Counted from the stretch's first letter, positions 9,331-22,488 are shown. The stretch is DNA of 64,000 bases from Haberlea rhodopensis (GCA_907163345.1 CAJQUN010000150.1:372001-436000); one strand, 5' to 3'. Translations and numbers: made by a program. The notes: a model not told the origin generated them from the letters alone.

Positions 9331-10782
9331 ATGCACTTCTCCGTCGCCCATGCCTCTTGTAGTCTCGACACCCGCTGGAAGAAGTTAGATAACTGATCAG
9401 ATTGTTTATGACGGCCTCATTTATTTTGAGGGTAACGAGCTGAGGACAGACTTGATTGTTCTGGCAATGTCAGACTTTGACTGCATTATGGGCATTGATG
9501 TTCTGAACAAGTATCAGGCAGTTGTGGACTGCAGAGAAGGACTGCCCGATTCAGGTCGGATATGGGAGTCCAATGGACATTCTATGGGGATGGTTCCCGT
9601 TCAAGGATTCCGTTAATATCTGCTGTCAAGATGGCACAGTTATTGGAACGAGACCATAAAGAATATCCTCATCTATGCTGTTGATATTACTGAAAAGAGG
9701 GAAGAGTTAAAGGTTGAGGATGTGCCCGTAGTGGCGGTGTGTCCTGATGTATTTCCGGAAGAGATCCCCGGATTCCCACCGACGAGAGAGGTCGAGTTTG
9801 GGATTAAGTTACTACCAGGGACGTCTACCAATTCTCGTGCCCCGTATAGGATGGCACCAGCGGAGCTAAGGGAGTTAAAGGTTCAGTTTTAGGAGCTCCT
9901 TGACAAGGGCTATATACGCCCTAGCATATCGCCCTGGAGTGCACCAGTCCTATTTGTCCAAAAGAAAGATGGTTTGATGCGGCTGTGCATCGATTACAGA
10001 CAACTGAACAAAGCCATAGTGAAGAATAAGTATCTGCTTCCCAGGATTGATGATTTGTTTGATCAGCTGCAGGGTACGAGGCTCTACAGTAAGATCGATC
10101 TGAGATCGGGGTATCATCAGATTCGAGTTCGAGAGGATGATGTACAGAAGACAGCTTTCAGGACTAGATATGGGCACTACTGATTTTTAGTCATGCCTTT
10201 TGGGGTGACGAATGCCCCAGCTGTTTTCACGAGTCTGATGAACAGGGTGTTTCAGCCATATTTGGACGAGTTCGTCATAGTTTTCATTGACGATATACTC
10301 ATTTATTCTCGGACCGAAGAGGAACACGTGAAGCACTTGAGGACAGTACTCCAGATCCTTAGGGATCATCAGTTATATGCAAAGCTCAGCAAGTGCGAGT
10401 TCTGGTTGAGCAGTGTGGTGTTCTTGGGTCATGTTATATCTAGCAGCGGGATATCTGTGTATCCAAGGAAGATTGAAGTTGTGATGGAGTGGGCTGCACC
10501 CACTTCTGTACCCGAGATACGGAGCTTTCTTGGTTTAGCGGGTTATTACCGACGTTTCGTCGAGGGATTCTCTAAGATCGCTAAGCCATCGACACAACTG
10601 ACTCAGAAGGGAGTCCCGTTCTATTGGTCCGAAGCTTGTGAGGAAAGCTTCCAAGAATTGAAGCGTCGTTTGACTACGGCACCTATATTGGTGATTCCTT
10701 CTGAGAATAAGAGGTTTGCCTTGTACACGAATGCGTCACTGTAGGGTTTGGGCTGTGTGTTGATGCAAGATAAGCATGTGGT
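9331..10782 (+). pseudogene. protease end, RT and RNase H start, element B
   Basis: The segment opens in TSPSPMPLVVSTPAG and passes through the protease C-terminal part (MSDFDCIMGIDVLN). RT follows: DYRQLNKAIVKNKYLLP, KIDLRSGYHQIR, then FIDDILIYSR. The start of RNase H (LYTNASL, with the catalytic Asp changed to Asn) ends at the C insertion. Breaks include a stop soon after the start, a frameshift near 9535, a TAG near 9889, a TGA at about 10182 where relatives have a Glu codon, and a TAG at 10742. It is clearly a dead copy. Confidence 0.88.
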
Positions 10783-12276
10783 TGTAAGTAACCCCATGAG
10801 CATACAACGCAGCGGAATAAAATTTTGGGATTACAAACCAGCGATCTATACATAGGGATTCATATCGGATTAGAGAATTACAAGTGTCTTACCCTTGTAG
10901 CGCGTTTGAAGCAGAATCCACGGAGCTGCACCACGTCCTACGCCTTCTCCGAGTCACTAAGCAAAACTCGATTGGTTTTGCCTCATCGGTATCCACACGA
11001 TCAAATCGAGTGAAGGGATAGTTTAATATCAAGTTGCTAGACAAGATATTAAACCGGAACCAAAAACCACACTTTGATTCACAATCAAATGGGCACAAAA
11101 TCGCCAAGAACTACTCGGCTATGAAGTGGCCGAAAGTTCAAGATGATGGTAGCGGCCGAGAGTGATTCTTTTGTGCTAGGTTTTTATGTTATGAATTGTG
11201 TCTTTCAATTAAACACCTTGTAATCACTTTTATATAATTAATTAAAGGCTTTCTCAAAGCTTCATGGGCTTAAGCCCATGATTTAATTAATCCTTATGAT
11301 TATTAATTAAGACTCCTCTTAATTATTTAATTCATCCCATGAATTTAATTTCCCTTCTCGATTTAATCTTTTGTGCGACCCGATAGGATCTCGTAATGTT
11401 GGCAGTGACATAAAATCTCATTTTATGTCGCAAGCATTGAGCGGTATCTAGCAACACATCGATGCTACCCAAATTACGAGAATGTCAATGACTCGACATA
11501 ACCTTTAGAACTTGTGATAATATTAATCATGTAACTTAATCCCTTTGTCCTTTGTGTTTAGATTGAACACGAGTCATGGAATAGTCATACTCGTATATCC
11601 AATCTTTATTTCTTGATCCCCAAGTAGAACTAGAATAAACGAATAAGCTCGATATCTCATATCGACTCATTCGAGCATGGCCATGCATTTTAGTTCTCAC
11701 TTGATCAAGGGCCAAACACATCTCCTGTTATATAGGAGGGACAAATCCTATCTCGATCAGTCAACATCCCTCTACATAATTCGTAGTGTATCCAATAGTC
11801 GCCTTTATAGTATACCCTGTTACGGGTAACGTTTGACGATATCAAGATACATAACTCCTTATGTTGGGATCTCTGATGATCACAAGTCGTAAGGATTGTA
11901 TACATTATTATCACTATGAGAATTGCATATGACGATCATATAACTATCCATGTTGCATTCTCATGGTGGGTCTGTCCAGTACATCGTTCTCTAACATGTA
12001 CCCATATGTTGATTTGATATCTCATATCAATGAACAATTCATCGATCAACATATACTAGTCTCTACGTGTTATCATTATCCCTATTCATGATAATACTTG
12101 ACTAGGGACATCTTTAAGAATAATACAATATTATTCTAAGGACATTAACATATATATTAATTCACAATGCACAGTTAAAAGAATAATATATAATAATGAA
12201 TTGCCATTCATAAATCCATAAACATTGTATGTCTTAAACAATCATCTAATGACTTGTCTTAGGGCATATCCCAACA
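10783..12276 (-). repeat. 3' LTR of copia element C (1494 bp)
   Basis: On the minus strand it begins TGTTGGGATATGCCC and ends GGTTACTTACA. It matches 17980-19472 nearly base for base. Confidence 0.95.
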
Positions 12277-12290
12277 AATCTCCCACTTGC
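12277..12290 (-). other. polypurine tract, element C
   Basis: AAGTGGGAGATT on the minus strand lies directly before the 3' LTR start. It is a typical copia plus-strand priming site. Confidence 0.8.
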
Positions 12291-12368
12291 ACTAAGACCA
12301 CTCAGACATATACCTAATGCCTAGAGATCTAGTATGACGATCATGCTTCTGCTGTGACAGTGGCTTCG

Positions 12369-15300
12369 TCAATGGGTCAGATACATTATCATCTGTTGGT
12401 ACTTTGCATATTTTAACATCTCCCCTTTCAACGATTTCTCGAATGAAATGGAGAAACGCCTAAGTATGTGCTTGGATCTTTGGTGAGATATTGGTTCCTT
12501 AGCCAATGCGATCGCTCCATTGTTGTCACAATAGAGTTCTATCGGATCTTTAATGCTAGGCACCACTCCAAGTTCAGAAATGAACTTCCTCATCCAAACA
12601 GCTTCCTTTGCTGCATCCGAGGCAGCAATATACTCAGCTTCCGTTGTAGAATCGGCTACTGTTTCTTGCTTTGAACTCTTCCAGCTCACAGCACCTCCAT
12701 TCAGGCAATTCACATATCCAGATTGCGATCGAAAATCATCTTTGTCGGTTTGGAAGCTTGCATCAGTGTAACCCATTACATTGAGCTCTTCCTCACCTCC
12801 ATAAATCAAGAATGTATCCTTAGTCCTTCTCAAGTACTTTAGGATATTCTTGACAGCAATCCAGTGACCTTCACCTGGATCAACTTGATATCTGCTCGTC
12901 ATGCTCAAAGCATACGATACATCGGGACGAGTACATATCATGGCATACATGATAGATCCAATAGCTGATGCGTATGGAATCTTACTCATGCGTTGTCTCT
13001 CATCTGTGTTGAAGGACACTGTTCCTTCGAGAGATAAATACCATGTGTCATAGGCACGAATCCTTTCTTGGATTCTTGCATGCTAAACCTTTTAAGCACC
13101 TTGTCTATGTATGTACTTTGACTTAGACCAAGAAGCCTTCTCGGTCTATCTCTATAGATCTTGATTCCTAACACATAGGTGGCTTCTCCTAAGTCTTTCA
13201 TCGAAAAGTAATTCCCTAGCCAAATCTTTACAGATTGCAAGGCAGGGATATCATTTCCAATAAGAAGTATGTCATCTACATACAACACTAGGAAAATGAT
13301 TACGCTCCCACTGACCTTCTTGTAGACACAAGGTTCATCTTCATTTTTGATAAAACCAAACTCTTTGATTGCATCATCAAAACGAAGATTCCAACTCCGA
13401 GAAGCTTGCTTCAATCCATAAATGGATCGTTGTAGCTTGCATATCTTTCCAGCATCCTTTGGATCGACAAAACCCTCGGGCTGTGTCATGTACACATCCT
13501 CGAGCAGATTTCCATTAAGGAAAGCTGTTTTGACATCCATCTGCCAGATTTCATAATCATGAAATGCAGCTATTGCAAGTAAGATCCTTATGGATTTAAC
13601 CATGGCCACTGGTGAAAAGGTTTCATCATAGTCAATACCATGAATTTGTTTGAATCCTTTTGCAACCAGCCGACCTTTATAGGTTTGTACGTTACCATCC
13701 ATATCGGTCTTTTCTTGAAAATCCATTTGCACCCTATGGGTCGTACCCCTTCAGGTGGATCAACCAAAGTCCATACTTGGTTTGCATACATGGATTCCAT
13801 CTCAGATTTCATGGCCTCTTGCCATTTCTCAGAATCATTGCCCATTATAGCTTGTTGATAAGATGACGGCTCATCCTCATCAATAAGGAGTAAGTCACCT
13901 TGTTGAGTCACAAGAAATCCATATCTCTGTGGCTCCCGGTGTTCTCTTACAGACCTACGCTGGGCTTGTGTCTCTTGAGCAGGTGCTTCTTCCACAACAG
14001 CTTGTGGTGCCTGCTCTGTTTCCATCTCAATTTCAGGTTCAGTGTTTTCTTGTGGTTGAACTTCACTAAGTTCTATTTTTCTCCCACTGGTTTTTCTAGA
14101 TATAAATTCTCTTTCAAGAAATATACCAGTCCGAGCAACAACTACTTTGTTCTCGGTGGGATAATAGAAATAGTACCCTTTCGTTTTCTTAGGATACCCC
14201 ACAAATAAACACTTATCAGATTTGGGTCCAAGTTTGTTAGTGGCGTGACGTCTAACGAAAGCCTCACAACCCCAAATCTTCATAAAAGACATACTAGGAC
14301 GCTTCCCAGTCCATATCTCATATGGTGTCTTTTCCACTGATTTAGATGGAACACGGTTCAGTAAGAAAATTGCTGTTTCTAGAGCGTGTCCCCAAAATGA
14401 TATCGGAAGATCTGCATGACTCATCATTGATCTAACCATGTCTAACAAGATTCGATTTCTCCTCTCGGATACACCATTCCATTGTGGAGTATACGGAGGA
14501 GTGAGTTGTGGGACTATCCCACACTCCTTTAGATAGTCATGAAACTCTTGGCTTAAGTATTCTCCTCCTCGATCTGATCGAAGGATTTTGATACTTTTGC
14601 CAAGTTGGTTTTGTACTTCATTCTTGAAATCTTTGAACTTTTCAAAGGTTTCATGCTTATGTTTCATTAGGTACACATACCCATATCTACTGAGGTCATC
14701 AGTAAATGTAACGAAGTATTGAAAACCACCTCTAGCTTGTGTACTTATTGGTCCACATACATCACTATGTATTAGTCCCAATAAAACATTTGCCCTTTCA
14801 ACATGTCCCTTGAAAGGGGCTTTAGTCATCTTGCCCATTAAACAAGATTCGCATGTTTCATATGATTCAAAATCAAATGAATCTAATACTCCATCCTTAT
14901 GAAGTTTAGATATGCGGTTCTCGTTTATGTGGCCCAAGCGACAGTGCCAGAGATAAGTCGGATTACAATCATTATTTTTAATCCTTTTAGTATTTATGTT
15001 ATAGATAGGCATATCAAGATTTAATACATAAAGACCATTCACCATTTGTGCACTAGCATAAAACATATCATTTAAATAAATAGAACAACAATTGTCCTTT
15101 ATTATAAATGAAAAACCATACTTGTCTAAACAAGAAATAGAAATAATGTTTTTAGTAATTGAAGGCACAAAATAACAGTCTTTTAAAATCAACGATAAAC
15201 CAGAAGGTAAAGCTAAATGATAATCTCCTATAGCTAATGCAGCAACTCTTGCTCCATTTCCAACTCGGAGATCAACTTCACCTTTTGCCAATGTCCTACT

Positions 15301-16254
15301 CCTTTTGAGATCCTGCACATTTACACAAATGTGAGATCCACATCCAGTATCTAATACCCATGATGAAGAAGTAGATAAATTGACTTCTATAACAAAAATA
15401 CCTGAAGCGGAAGTCACACTTCCTTTCTTTAGATCCTCCAGATATACTTTGCAGTTTCTTTTCCAATGGCCGGTCTCACCGCAATGGAAACAGTTCCCTT
15501 CTTTTGCTATCCCTCCCTTTGGCTTCAGTGCAGAAGACTTTGGCTTAGATTTAGCAAAGACCTTCTTTGCTTTCTTGTTGCCTTTAGCTTTGGCCCTTCC
15601 TTTGCCCTTATTCACAATAAGGACATTTGTGGCCTTAGTCTTCTTAGTATTTGCTTCATATGTTCTCAACATACCAAGCAACTGGGGCAGAGTCTTTTCC
15701 ATATCAGTCATATTGTAATTTACTACAAATTGACTGAAGCTCTCCGGCAACGATTGCAAGATCACATCGGTGGCCAACTCTTGGTCCAATGGAAAACCTA
15801 GCTTGTCCAGATTCTCAATGTACCCAATCATCTTGAGCACATGAGTTCCAACTAAGCTTCCTTCTACCATCCTGCACTGGAATAACGCTTTAGAGACGTC
15901 ATACCTCTCTTGTCTAGCTTGCTGTTGGTACAACTGCTTTAAGTGTTCGATCATATCGAACGCCTCCATTTCCTCATGTTGCTTCTGAAGCTCAGAGTTC
16001 ATAGTGGCAAGCATGAGGCACCCAACATCAAGTGCGTCACTCTGATGCTTCTTGTAAGCATCTTTTTCAGCTCTTGTAGCTGTTAGGGGAGGTTCCTCAG
16101 CGGGTAAGGGTTCCTCTAGGACATATTGTTTCTTTTCTTGTTTGAGGACTATCCTCAAGTTCCTATGCCAGTCTAGGAAATTCGTCCCATTTAATTTGTC
16201 CTTCTCAAGGACCGATCGCAGTGATAAAGTGCTAGTAACGTTGTTAGTTGCCAT
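12369..16254 (-). pseudogene. copia Gag-Pol polyprotein, frameshifted
   Basis: The start at 16254 gives MATNNVTSTLSLRSVLEKDK. Domains in order: a copia Gag domain (residues about 20-220), a zinc knuckle CFHCGETGHWKRNC near 255, protease WVLDTGCGSHIC near 300, and the HHCC GAG-pre-integrase (HCRLGH, CESCLMGK) near 430-470. The integrase core comes next (HSDVCGP, RSDRGGEY, NGVSERRNR near 495-595). RT follows with VDDILLIGND, and RNase H with GYTDASFQTD and STTEAEYIA. The frame breaks near 13715 (an A run in the RT), near 13015, and again before the C-terminus near 12440. It most resembles TNT1-like/Tork-type copia proteins, but the clade is not certain. Confidence 0.9.
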
Positions 16255-17965
16255 GGATATCTACAATATAAATATGCAAAATAAGTTTATGATTTAAATC
16301 ATTTAACATGGTCTTATATTAAATGATACTCCCACTATTTTGTTTGAAAAATATCAACCCTCGAAACCTTTAGTGGGCCAAGATCCATATTTCGCCTAAT
16401 CTTGAGTTAGCTTTGGCTAATCGCCCAAGACTCGGTTATTTAGGTAGACAACACTTTGTCAATTACATCACATATAATTCTTGGATAGTTGGACGAACAA
16501 CACTTTGTTCAATTCATCAAATGAATTATGATCCAACCCATGCCTCTAGGTTCCCAATCCTATTGAGATAACCTAGTTAAGTCGTACCCAATTAAAGTAT
16601 AACGGATATCACTTTTATCCTTTCGCGCCTTACTAAGATTGCCACGGTGCTTTGCTTTGGCAAACCCACACATGTACAATCGAAGTTATTGACGAGTACT
16701 TTTATTTGGAAGGCATCTAAAACTTAATATTTTAGAGGGATTTATTGATCTTATGATTAATTTGATAATTTAAAATATGTCCACTACATATAGTTGTATA
16801 CATATCTACATATATGTGTAATACTATTATCAAACTAAAACATAAGATAAATCATGCATCAACATACATAATTAAAACGTGACATGGTTATAGCCCCTAC
16901 TAATGAGTTTCTCAAGCCAATGAGAAACTCCTATGAGTCAACCTAAGGTAACTTCATAAGCACCTTCCTTTGGCTCCAATTTGTGAATGGCCTCCTCATC
17001 CCGGCACGATGCTCCATCTTCATTGATCACCATCAATAAAATAAACTACACTATTTTACAAGATATAGAATTTCTCGATTCACATTCGAGGGGAACATAG
17101 GGGAGGGATTACATTTAGAATAAAATAGAGAAAGGCACGACTCGCAGGTCGTATTATAAATTACAATCATTCACAAATCCTATCTAATAGGTCAAAGGGC
17201 TATAACCACGCACCATGCTCAAACAACACATAAAGCATGCATTAACATTTAATTAATTAAATTCTAAACAATTTAAATTTAATTCTAATTAAAACTGTAA
17301 AATAATTTTGAAAAATTATCGTACGCTCGGGACATCACATGTCACGAACTAAAGTGACTAAAACACGAACCACCATGGTTCGAACCAAAAACCCACGGCT
17401 GGACCAATAGTGGGCCTAGGGTTCGAAACCCTAGCCCATGGCTGAGCCATGGTCCATGCGGCGGCTTGGGTGCGGCGCTGCTAGGGTTCCAAACCCTAGC
17501 CGCCTTGCACCATGTTGATTCTATCGAGCCAACTTGCACCTTCTCAATACTTTATCGAGCCAATAGAGTTCAAAACCCTAGATAGTGCGACGGCTTGACC
17601 CATGCTCGAGCCAGGGTCCGAACCCTAGCTCTCAAGCGGCGGCCGAGAGGCTTATTTGACTAGGGTTCAAAAACCCTAGCCTCTTTGATGCGGCGGCCGA
17701 GCCATGGTGACTAGGGTTCGAAACCCTAGCACCTAGGTGGCGTCGGCCGTGAGCCTACACGAGCCAATGTTCCGGTTTTTTTTGATCACGAATTATCATA
17801 TATTTCGATCCGTCAATTATATCATATATATTATCATACGATGATTTTCACAAAATCGATTTTTCCATATCATATATGAAAATACAGTTTTAAATAGCAT
17901 GCAATATAAATTCTAACATGATTAAACTATTTAACCACATAAAATCCGATATGAGCCTTGTACAC
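16255..17965 (-). other. copia leader between 5' LTR and gag
   Basis: About 1.7 kb holds no recognisable gene. It is AT-rich next to gag and carries a cluster of CTAGGGTT/AACCCTAG motifs near the primer site. This length is large for a simple untranslated leader, so it may hold packaging or promoter signals. Nothing coding is supported. Confidence 0.7.
17405..17740. repeat. clustered AAACCCTAG inverted repeats in copia leader
   Basis: At least six copies of AACCCTAG are present, and most are preceded by an inverted CTAGGGTT with a 2-5 base centre (for example CTAGGGTTCGAAACCCTAG). They are spaced about 45-90 bases apart. AAACCCTA is the plant telo-box core. Confidence 0.75.
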
Positions 17966-17978
17966 GGCTCTGATACCA
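17966..17978 (-). other. primer binding site, element C
   Basis: TGGTATCAGAGCC on the minus strand lies one base after the 5' LTR end and is complementary to initiator Met-tRNA. Confidence 0.92.
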
Positions 17979-17979
17979 C

Positions 17980-19472
17980 TGTAAGTAACCCCATGAGCAT
18001 ACAGCGCAGCGGAATAAAATTTTGGGATTACAAACCAGCTATCTATACATAGGGATTCATATCGGATTAGAGAATTACAAGTGTCTTACCCTTGTAGCGC
18101 GTTTGAAGCAGAATCCACGGAGCTGCACCACGTCCTACGCCTTCTCCGAGTCACTAAGCAAAACTCGATTGGTTTTGCCTCAACGGTATCCACACGATCA
18201 AATCGAGTGAAGGGATAGTTTAATATCAAGTTGCTAGACAAGATATTAAACCGGAACCAAAAACCACACTTTGATTCACAATCAAATGGGCACAAAATCG
18301 CCAAGAACTACTCGGCTATGAAGTGGCCGAAAGTTCAAGATGATGGTAGCGGCCGAGAGTGATTCTTTTGTGCTAGGTTTTTATGTTATGAATTGTGTCT
18401 TTCAATTAAACACCTTGTAATCACTTTTATATAATTAATTAAAGGCTTTCTCAAAGCTTCATGGGCTTAAGCCCATGATTTAATTAATCCTTATGATTAT
18501 TAATTAAGACTCCTCTTAATTATTTAATTCATCCCATGAATTTAATTTCCCTTCTCGATTTAATCTTTTGTGCGACCCGATAGGATCTCGTAATGTTGGC
18601 AGTGACATAAAATCTCATTTTATGTCGCAAGCATTGAGCGGTATCTAGCAACACATCGATGCTACCCAAATTACGAGAATGTCAATGACTCGACATAACC
18701 TTTAGAACTTGTGATATATTAATCATGTAACTTAATCCCTTTGTCCTTTGTGTTTAGATTGAACACGAGTCATGGAATAGTCATACTCGTATATCCAATC
18801 TTTATTTCTTGATCCCCAAGTAGAACTAGAATAAACGAATAAGCTCGATATCTCATATCGACTCATTCGAGCATGGCCATGCATTTTAGTTCTCACTTGA
18901 TCAAGGGCCAAACACATCTCCTGTTATATAGGAGGGACAAATCCTATCTCGATCAGTCAACATCCCTCTACATAATTCGTAGTGTATCCAATAGTCGCCT
19001 TTATAGTATACCCTGTTACGGGTAACGTTTGACGATATCAAGATACATAACTCCTTATGTTGGGATCTCTGATGATCACAAGTCGTAAGGATTGTATACA
19101 TTATTATCACTATGAGAATTGCATATGACGATCATATAACTATCCATGTTGCATTCTCATGGTGGGTCTGTCCAGTACATCGTTCTCTAACATGTACCCA
19201 TATGTTGATTTGATATCTCATATCAATGAACAATTCATCGATCAACATATACTAGTCTCTACGTGTTATCATTATCCCTATTCATGATAATACTTGACTA
19301 GGGACATCTTTAAGAATAATACAATATTATTCTAAGGACATTAACATATATATTAATTCACAATGCACAGTTAAAAGAATAATATATAATAATGAATTGC
19401 CATTCATAAATCCATAAACATTGTATGTCTTAAACAATCATCTAATGACTTGTCTTAGGGCATATCCCAACA
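17980..19472 (-). repeat. 5' LTR of copia element C (1493 bp)
   Basis: Same sequence as 10783-12276 apart from about four differences, including A/G at the ACA(A/G)CGCAG site near its 3' edge. Short open frames inside it (60-70 codons) occur identically in both LTRs and are not genes. Confidence 0.95.
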
Positions 19473-19477
19473 GTGGT

Positions 19478-21303
19478 GACTTATGCATTGAGGCGGTTGA
19501 AACCACATGAGGCTAGTCCATGATTTGGAGCTGGCAGTCATTATTTTTGCCTTGAAGATTTGGAGGCATTACTTGCATGGTACGTCGTTTACCATCTGCA
19601 CGGACCATAAGAGCATGAAGTTTTTGTTCACACAGGCTGAGTTGAATAGGCGACAAAGAAGATGGATGGACTTACTCAAAGATTTTGATTGTGAAATTGA
19701 GTACCATCCAGGTGAAGCGAATTATTAGCAGACGCCTTAAGTAGGAAGGTGAAGAGTACTGCTGAGGATGTCATGAATTTATCCGCTATGATGATTTCTT
19801 GTTGCCATCTAGGGCCATGATTTGATGTGGACACGTCGCCGGTGCGAGTGTCGACCTTATTGGCTGAGCCAGATATATTAGGGGCTATTAGAAAAGCCCA
19901 GAGGTCAGATGATGAGGTTCAGAGGTGGTCGTTATTAGTACTTCAAGGTCAGCCATGAAAGTTCAGAGTGGCTGAAGATGGTTCTTTGAAACTGGGCAAC
20001 CGTTGGGTAGTCCCAGATACGCCGGAGTTGCGTGGGGGAGTATTGGAGCGAGCTCACGGTAGCCGGTTCAGTATTCACCCAGGAGGAAGAGAAATGTAAA
20101 AGGACCTAAGTGGTCAATTCTGGTGGAGACATATCAAGCGTGATGTTATAGTCTTCTCAAAAGATGTTTGATCTGCCAGCAGGTAAAGGCAGAAAGACAG
20201 AGGCCTGGTGGCGAGCTGAAGAGCTCGGAAGTACCCCAATGGAAGTGGGAGCATATATCTATGGACTTCGTAACCCACTTGCCAAGAGCGGCCTCTGGAT
20301 TTGATACGATCTGGGTAATCGTGGATAGGCTGACGAAGGTAGCTCACTTCATCCCTTATCATGTGTCTTTCACATACCTAAAGATGGCCCTAATTATATG
20401 TGATGGATGTGGTGAGGTTGCATGGGGTTCCATGTCTTGATTGTGTCTGACAGAGACCCAAGGTTTACTCCACAGAGTGGGTCTTTAGACAGCTTTGGGT
20501 ACAGAGGTGAGACTGAGTACAACTTATCACCCTCAGACAGATGGTCAGACAGAGCGTACCATTCAGACGCTCGAAGACATGTTGAGGGCATGTATTTTGA
20601 AGTTTGATACTCCATGGCAGGATGCAGTGCCATTGGTGGAGTTCTCCTATAATAACAGCTATCAGACGAGCATTCAAATGGCCCCTTTTGAAGCTCTTTA
20701 CGGACGACGATGTAGGTCACCGCTGTATTGGGAGGACTTGACTAGTAAAGCGGTCGGAGGACCGGATATGATTAAGGATATGGAAGAAAAGATTAAGATG
20801 ATACGCCAAAAGATGAAAGCGGCCCAGGATAGGCAAGCAGCCTATGCCAATAAGCAGCGGCGACCGCTAGAATTCCAAGTAGGAGACAAGGTCTTCTTGA
20901 AAATCTCACCCTTCAGAGGTGTAGTTTGTTTTGGTATGCGGGGGAAGTTATCCCCGAGGTATGTTGGTCCATATGAAGTATTGCCGCGTATCGGTACTTT
21001 GGCCTACCGTTTGGCTCTACCGCCGTCTCTATCTGGTATTCATGATGTCTTTCACGTCTCTATGTTGCAGAAGTATGAGCCAGATCCGTCTCATGAATTA
21101 TAGCCTACTGAAGTTCAGTTGGACTCAGATGTATCCTACGTTGAACGACCAGTCAGAATTCTGGATCATGAGGATCGCAGATTACGAAGCAAGATTGTAC
21201 CAATGGTCAAGTTCAGTAGGATCGTCGGGGTGTCGAGGAGGCTATGTGGGAGACGGAGCGGCATATGGTACAGCACTACCCGGAACTATTCTCTGGTATG
21301 TGA
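19478..21303 (+). pseudogene. RNase H end, integrase and chromodomain, element B
   Basis: This is the continuation of B pol after the copia insertion. RNase H resumes in YALRRLKPH and HDLELAVIIFALKIW. The integrase zinc domain is damaged, but ICQQVKAERQRPGG and MDFVTHLPR remain, and the core with TYHPQTDGQTERTIQ is open for 202 codons (20495-21103). The C-terminal part includes YVGPYEVLPRIG and HDVFHVSML. A TAG at 21101 and a later frameshift break the chromodomain (RPVRILDHEDRRL). Several further stops and indels lie between 19720 and 20500. Confidence 0.87.
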
Positions 21304-21358
21304 TTTATGTTTAGTTTCTTTTGGGGTAAGTGCATGCGATATCGAGGACGAAATCTTA

Positions 21359-21373
21359 TAAGTAGGGGAGTAA
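21359..21373 (+). other. polypurine tract, element B
   Basis: ATAAGTAGGGGAGTAA matches the tract that directly precedes the 3' LTRs of E and F. Here it is followed not by the LTR but by 371 bases of copied flank. Confidence 0.8.
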
Positions 21374-21741
21374 TTAATGCCAACCCAAATATTAATTATT
21401 ACCATTAAAAGCTCATAAACATAATTAACGCCCAATTGCAATTAATTATTTCGGGGATATCACATCATTAGTGCATTAAACTCCTCAATAGTGTATACAC
21501 TTTTATCATTAAGGAATTCTCATTTACATGCTTTGTAATTATCGCATGACTTCTATAAAATTTCTCAACAATTTTGTCATAAAGCAATTCCCAATACAAT
21601 TCAATTTGCATAGGTATACACTCGATATTGCACTAATTCTATTCTCAATTCATTATGCAATTTCGTCTTAAATAAATTACATGCAACTCATAAATAAAGA
21701 GAAATCTCAAGTCTTTTATACAATACATAACGCAATGCTCA
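21371..21741 (+). repeat. 371-bp filler copied from the 5' flank of element B
   Basis: The stretch reads the same as 6186-6556, the sequence just outside the 5' LTR: 94 bases of LTR A in reverse, then X, ending in the target-site duplication GCTCA. It sits between the polypurine tract and the 3' LTR. TAAT is shared by both parents at the left junction. I see no difference between the two copies. Confidence 0.93.
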
Positions 21742-22488
21742 TGTGATGTCCCCGAAATGATTAATTGCAATTAAGGCATTAAGTATGTTTATGTGATTAA
21801 TTATGTGGATAATTGATTTACGTGTTGAAATTAATCATCACGATGAAATGCTTAGTCACATGATAGGCATGACCCGGGGGTTACGTTTCAAGGTGCATGT
21901 TATGCATGATAGAAAATGGGGTGTTAACATGATTTAATTGTGTTGATTGTTAATTATGAGGAAATTATGGATTTAATGAAGTTGGTTTCACTTTTGTAAA
22001 ATGCTTTTAAAATACCATGTTGGGGTATTTTATACATCATGTTAATTTTTGGGTACAATTTAATTAACCCATATACCCCACTATACCCTCCTTCCCCTCA
22101 CTTTACCCTTTCCCTCTAAAATCCCCAATTCATTCCCAAAACCCTTCCCATTCCCCATTTTCGAAATCCTCCAAGGAAGGAGAAGGAAAGTTCCACAAAA
22201 CTTGTGTTTGTGTGATTCTTGTCAAGATTTGGAGTCTTCAAGAGGTATGGAACCCTTCCTAAAGTTTTTATGAAGTTTGGATTTGAAATGGGATGATTTT
22301 GAAGTGATTTATATGGGTTTATTTTGTGTATGTGTTGTATGTTGTTGGGGTATGATTTTTGAAGTGTTTTATGTGGGTTTTCGTGAGTTATGATGATGTT
22401 AGTGTTGTTGGAAAGTTTGGGTTTGTAGGGTATGGGATTGAGCTTGGAAAATGCTCAAACATGGCGAAAAAATCGCGCACCAGCAGGT

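Larger units (their letters stand above)
10783..19472 (-). mobile_element. Ty1/copia element C
   Basis: LTRs at 10783-12276 and 17980-19472 flank a copia polyprotein read on the minus strand with integrase before RT. GTGGT is repeated on both sides (10778-10782 and 19473-19477), giving a clean 5-bp target-site duplication inside the RNase H region of B. The LTRs differ at about three substitutions and one indel over roughly 1490 bases, so the insertion is much younger than B. The polyprotein already carries at least three frame breaks, so it may have been mobilised by an active relative. Confidence 0.95.

Noticed and set aside
11536..11914. Small open frames present twice (also 18732-19110)
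   Set aside because: They are carried by both LTRs of copia element C and are not independent genes.
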